DNA of 64,000 nucleotides. Source: Bacteroidales bacterium. GTDB lineage: Bacteria; Bacteroidota; Bacteroidia; Bacteroidales; UBA932. The position numbers and the translations under genes are program-made. Within the stretch, counting starts at the first letter, position 1; every line of letters starts with the position of its first letter. Shown in pieces: positions 61,029-64,000 of this stretch. The DNA is taken from the NCBI GenBank assembly GCA_024402135.1, contig JAKSJN010000001.1, positions 62,001 through 126,000 of the forward strand, written 5' to 3'. The notes beneath the pieces were generated by a model. That model saw nothing but the letters and a program-made list of their open reading frames with translations. It ran no database searches and was not told where the DNA came from.

Positions 61029-62879
61029 ATGAAAAAGGTATTTATTACCATCGCGGCAGTGATGCTTATCGCTTCTCCAGCAGCAAATGCCCAGGCACTC
61101 CTGAACAAGCTCAAGGAGAAAGCTGGAGAAGCCATGAGCGGAGCCCTTTCAGAAAAGATCAGTGAGAAGGTAGGCGACGCTATCAGCAAGAGGACTGGTA
61201 TTGATCTCAATGCCGCCGAGAACAATGCCAACGGCGGTCTGTCAATTCCCGACAGCCGTGAAACGCTCCAGCCAAAGCGCAGCAGTTCATTCGGATGGGA
61301 TGGCAAGGTGACCCCAAGCAAGGCTGAGTTCCCTATCCCTCTCATGAATGAGTTTCCTGCTGTGCCTGCAGCAGCAAAACTTGCAAATCCCACAGAGGAA
61401 GACCAGATAGCGTACTACAAGGCTATCAAGGCCGTCACTCTCAGAGCCGAAGAGCTCAATGCCGACACTACCTGCGAAGACAGTTTCACAGAGCAGTGGC
61501 GAGCAGAAGCAGAAAAAGCCGTCCAGGAAGCGTTTGGCATCACTGAGGCAGAGATGAAGGCACTGAACGAGGGCTCCCTCACCCCTGCACAGCAGGAGGC
61601 TCTGGAGGATCGCATGCGTGCAAAGATCATGGGCGGTGTGGATCTCGCCCAGCTTGAAGAGCAGGCCAACAAGACTGAAGGCATGACCGAAGATGACATC
61701 GAGAACATGGCTTATGCAGCCTCTGCAGCTGTATTCGACCGTCACGATGCGGAGCTCAGGAAATATTTCAACACTTCAGCAGAAGAATACAAGAAAGCTG
61801 CTAAAGAGAGCATGCAGAGCGGCAACGACTCAGCCAGCAAGGCTCTCGAGAAGAAGGCTGAAGCCTATATGAAGACACTCGATGCTGCAACCCAGAGGCA
61901 GGCACAGGCTTTCAGGAGTTCACTCCAGAAGGAGCTCATGCAGGCGACCATGAATTCCATTCCGGGAGCCGGCTCGGCACTCGAAGCAGCAAGGAACATG
62001 GGAAACATCCAGAAGCAGCTCTCCCCTCTCATGGAGAAATACCAGAAGGTCCAGAAATATACGATGGATATCGCGGCAGCTTGGCCTGCAGCGACATGGA
62101 GCGACACAGATGCCAGATTTTCTGATTCCGAGCGCAAGAAGGTCGAGTCGATCAAGGAACAGATTTACGCCACCAACGATGCGGACAAGTACAATCCTCT
62201 CTATCTCCAGGCGATGGAACTTATCAAGACCTATCGCGAAAGAGCTGCAAAGGTTTGGGCTGCCGACGTCCAGAAGCGTTACTCCAAGATAAAGGACGGA
62301 ATGGGTGACATCATCAAGATCCAGCGCCAGGCAGTTGCTGACGAGGTTATCCCTGAATGCGCACTCTGGCGTGCTCCTCTCAACCTCGTGATCGAGGCAG
62401 GCGACATCCTCGCGGAGGCATACAGCGAGTTCCCTTGCAACTATCCAGTCATGTATTCAGAGGAAGTCGTACGCGAGGTAAAACTCCAGGACGGAGAGCT
62501 TGCATGGTGGCCGGAATTCTACGTCGCTGAAAACCTTGACGAAGTTCTCGCAGGAAAGATCATCTTCAAGGAGAAGGACGGAAAGATATTCCAGTTCGAC
62601 AAGGGCAAGTGGAATCAGGTGCCTGAAGATTACGGCAAAGATATGGTCAAGAACACCAAGAGACCGGCAAGTGCAAGCTTCAAGAGCAGCGACGGCAAGC
62701 GAGAGGTCATCTTCAATGCAGAAGGCGGATTCCTCCAGTTCCCTGAGGGCGACATCGTTTACCCTGCCGTCTGGGACAAGAGAGACAACGAGATCATCTG
62801 GGCTGAAAACGAGACCATATATGATCAGAATGGTTCAGCTGCCGCCTACAGGATTGTAAAATGCACATACAAGCTTTAA
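61029..62879 (+). CDS. Exported helical protein of unknown function
   Basis: The 616 residues begin with a signal peptide (MKKVFITIAAVMLIASPAANA). The mature N-terminus (ALLNKLKEKAGEAMSGALSEKISEKVGDAI) resembles the helical N-terminal segment of the previous OmpA-type protein. The middle (about 130-430) is long, mostly helical and rich in Ala, Glu and Lys (TEAEMKALNEGSLTPAQQEALEDRM, SASKALEKKAEAYMKTLDAATQRQ), and the C-terminal 130 residues are beta-rich (LAWWPEFYVAENLDEVLAGKIIFKEKDGKIFQF). No known domain is recognised. It overlaps the next gene by 19 bases. Confidence 0.7.
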   Translation: MKKVFITIAAVMLIASPAANAQALLNKLKEKAGEAMSGALSEKISEKVGDAISKRTGIDLNAAENNANGGLSIPDSRETLQPKRSSSFGWDGKVTPSKAEFPIPLMNEFPAVPAAAKLANPTEEDQIAYYKAIKAVTLRAEELNADTTCEDSFTEQWRAEAEKAVQEAFGITEAEMKALNEGSLTPAQQEALEDRMRAKIMGGVDLAQLEEQANKTEGMTEDDIENMAYAASAAVFDRHDAELRKYFNTSAEEYKKAAKESMQSGNDSASKALEKKAEAYMKTLDAATQRQAQAFRSSLQKELMQATMNSIPGAGSALEAARNMGNIQKQLSPLMEKYQKVQKYTMDIAAAWPAATWSDTDARFSDSERKKVESIKEQIYATNDADKYNPLYLQAMELIKTYRERAAKVWAADVQKRYSKIKDGMGDIIKIQRQAVADEVIPECALWRAPLNLVIEAGDILAEAYSEFPCNYPVMYSEEVVREVKLQDGELAWWPEFYVAENLDEVLAGKIIFKEKDGKIFQFDKGKWNQVPEDYGKDMVKNTKRPASASFKSSDGKREVIFNAEGGFLQFPEGDIVYPAVWDKRDNEIIWAENETIYDQNGSAAAYRIVKCTYKL

Positions 62880-63583
62880 TAACCATTATCTCAATATTGT
62901 TTGCTGCGCCATCGGTAAAAGATGACGCAGCAAATTCATATTGCGAGCAGCACAAGGCTGAATGGTATCAGATCTGGGAACAGTATGATATCCCTTGTGA
63001 CATTGCCGAGGCAGTGATTTTCCCTGAACTGATACGGTACAGCATGTTTCAGGACAAGATGGAGTCCGGAGCGGTCAAGACTCTCTACATAACCAAAGGA
63101 AAGGAAGGATGCGATTTCAGCATCGGACGATTCCAGATGAAGCCGAGTTTTGCCGAGGACCTTGAAAAAAGATGGATGCGCAGCGGCATGGCAAGAGAGT
63201 ATGATCTCTACTTCGATACGAAGGACAACGAAACTGCCAGGAAGATACGTATCACCCGCCTGGAAAAGGAAGAATGGCAGTGCATCTACCTCGCCGTCTT
63301 CCTGAAGATGCTATACCTTGATTATGGCTCCGTAAACAAGCAGGGAGAATATACCCAGGAAGGCATTGAAACTCTCCCTGTCAAGGAACAGGTACGTCTA
63401 GCTGCCACTGCATACAACCGCGGCTGCCGCTGGGTCAACCCTGGATACGGACCACTTGAAGAAATTAGCGCCAAGGCCCATGAGAAGCATTTCCATACGG
63501 CCGTGGTTCCAAATTCAAAAACACGCCGCTACGTTTACGCCGACATCGCGATCAGGCATTTCATGTCATCGCGACAGCTCTAG
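62861..63583 (+). CDS. Exported lytic-transglycosylase-like protein
   Basis: The 240 residues begin with a signal peptide (LITIISILFAAPSVKDDA) and resemble lysozyme-fold lytic transglycosylases: a candidate catalytic E56 in VIFPELIRYS, SIGRFQMKPS (87-96) matching the G-x-Q-x-x-P motif, and AATAYNRGCRWV matching AYNxG. Such enzymes cleave peptidoglycan with formation of anhydromuramic ends. The rest (PGYGPLEEISAKAHEKHF) is not recognised. Start lies inside the end of the previous gene. The 3' end overlaps the convergent BNR-type gene by 18 bases. The enzyme assignment is by motif only. Confidence 0.7.
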   Translation: MHIQALITIISILFAAPSVKDDAANSYCEQHKAEWYQIWEQYDIPCDIAEAVIFPELIRYSMFQDKMESGAVKTLYITKGKEGCDFSIGRFQMKPSFAEDLEKRWMRSGMAREYDLYFDTKDNETARKIRITRLEKEEWQCIYLAVFLKMLYLDYGSVNKQGEYTQEGIETLPVKEQVRLAATAYNRGCRWVNPGYGPLEEISAKAHEKHFHTAVVPNSKTRRYVYADIAIRHFMSSRQL

Positions 63584-64000
63584 AACCTTTATCATCGAGA
63601 AAGTCGCATCTGACTCCGGTCCGCAGTCCTGGACGAAAATATGGAGTTGTCCGGATTGACGCCAAAGCTCGCTGTCGATGGTCGGTTCCCAGTTGTGGAC
63701 GCTGTAGCCGGTGATATCCCTGACTGTCCATCGGCCTTTTCGGATATCCTTGGTAGATGCGATGGAGACCCTGTTCCCACGGGATGCACTCCTGAAGACC
63801 ATGATGGCGCGTCCGTCCTCAGCGACCAGTTGGGGTCGTGATATCGGAGCGTTCCCACTGCCCAGGTTGAATGGACGGTCGGAACCTGGCACTATAGACT
63901 GATACCAGCCGTTCCCATCGTTCCAGATGACCCTGTAGCGTGGTATATCATCTTCCTCGTCGCGCCAGTATGTCGCTATATATGGATGGCCTTCCGAGTC
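63566..64000 (-). CDS. BNR_4-like repeat protein, partial (C-terminal part)
   Basis: The open frame runs from the right window edge to a stop at 63566, about 144 codons with no start inside (an internal GTG at 63892 is not the true start). The sequence has the pattern of BNR-4 repeat proteins of Bacteroidota: HPYIATYWRDEEDDIPRYRVIWNDGNGWY, ISRPQLVAEDGRAIMVFRSASRG, VRDITGYSVHNWEPTIDSELW, LHIFVQDCG. These are usually exported sugar-active or sugar-binding propellers near polysaccharide utilisation genes. The N-terminus and neighbours lie outside the window. Confidence 0.78.
   Translation of the reverse strand, partial: DSEGHPYIATYWRDEEDDIPRYRVIWNDGNGWYQSIVPGSDRPFNLGSGNAPISRPQLVAEDGRAIMVFRSASRGNRVSIASTKDIRKGRWTVRDITGYSVHNWEPTIDSELWRQSGQLHIFVQDCGPESDATFSMIKVLELSR

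Noticed and set aside
63592..63858. Alternative minus-strand frame at the right edge
   Set aside because: The neighbouring frame reads as a BNR_4-like protein to the window edge; this one is its shadow.
1..64000. tRNA, rRNA and CRISPR arrays
   Set aside because: No regularly spaced repeats, no cloverleaf-type sequence and no rRNA-like stretch were recognised by eye; a tRNAscan or Infernal run would settle this.

Overview
The window reads as a chromosomal segment from a member of Bacteroidota, most likely an uncultured gut Bacteroidales. The evidence is the recurring -7 promoter box of the form TAnnTTTG, a Rho factor with a long N-terminal disordered insert, a TamL-type Omp85 lipoprotein, an Ig-like (Big_5) lipoprotein, many SPII-type lipobox proteins, a pyrophosphate-type phosphofructokinase and a BNR_4-type protein at the edge. 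A cysteate-synthase-like gene suggests a sulfonolipid-making lineage (Alistipes/Rikenellaceae-like or a related uncultured family). This placement is inference; there is no rRNA gene here, and I found no tRNA, CRISPR array or intact transposase.

Layout. 0-5.3 kb (minus): clpP start, rho, lptD. 5.3-10.3 kb (plus): a cell-wall amidase, dnaA, pepD, rpe. birA (minus) then diverges from rsfS-ftsH-cdsA-psd (plus, 10.97-14.8 kb). 14.8-24.0 kb is a tight minus-strand operon (ligA, yihY, rel, a Big_5 lipoprotein, a small barrel, ispG) whose genes abut or overlap by a few bases. Behind it lie a voltage-gated-type ion channel with a zinc-ribbon tail and an SGNH esterase. 25.7-33.0 kb (plus): a large secreted probable glycan enzyme, an acyltransferase-3, nadE and PPi-type pfk. 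33.1-36.3 kb (minus): a GH13 enzyme, a PhoA-type lipoprotein and a TrmH methyltransferase.

36.4-41.4 kb (plus) is an envelope operon: tamL, a DUF6057-like membrane protein and a lipoprotein with a heme-binding CxxCH and TolB-like repeats. rarA (minus) meets it stop to stop. 42.9-45.5 kb (plus) holds two barrel-like proteins and an M28 peptidase. 45.46-47.24 kb is a single lipoprotein gene bounded by a perfect 20-bp inverted repeat embedded in REP-like palindromes, the best candidate for a mobile or recombining cassette. 47.5-52.2 kb (plus): rlmD, a Ca/Na exchanger, the cysteate-synthase-like enzyme and an MscS channel. 52.2-54.7 kb (minus): a PlsC-like acyltransferase and queA. After a silent AT-rich gap come an XRE regulator, a PyrD-like protein missing key active-site residues, and cinA.

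58.0-63.6 kb is the most system-like region. A membrane TPR-LuxR regulator is divergent from a 64-residue solitary LuxR helix-turn-helix, followed by a periplasmic zinc-ribbon/OmpA protein, a helical secreted protein sharing its N-terminal motif, and a lytic-transglycosylase-like protein. I read this as a possible envelope-stress or peptidoglycan-remodelling locus under paired LuxR control. The window ends in the C-terminal part of a BNR_4-like protein on the minus strand.
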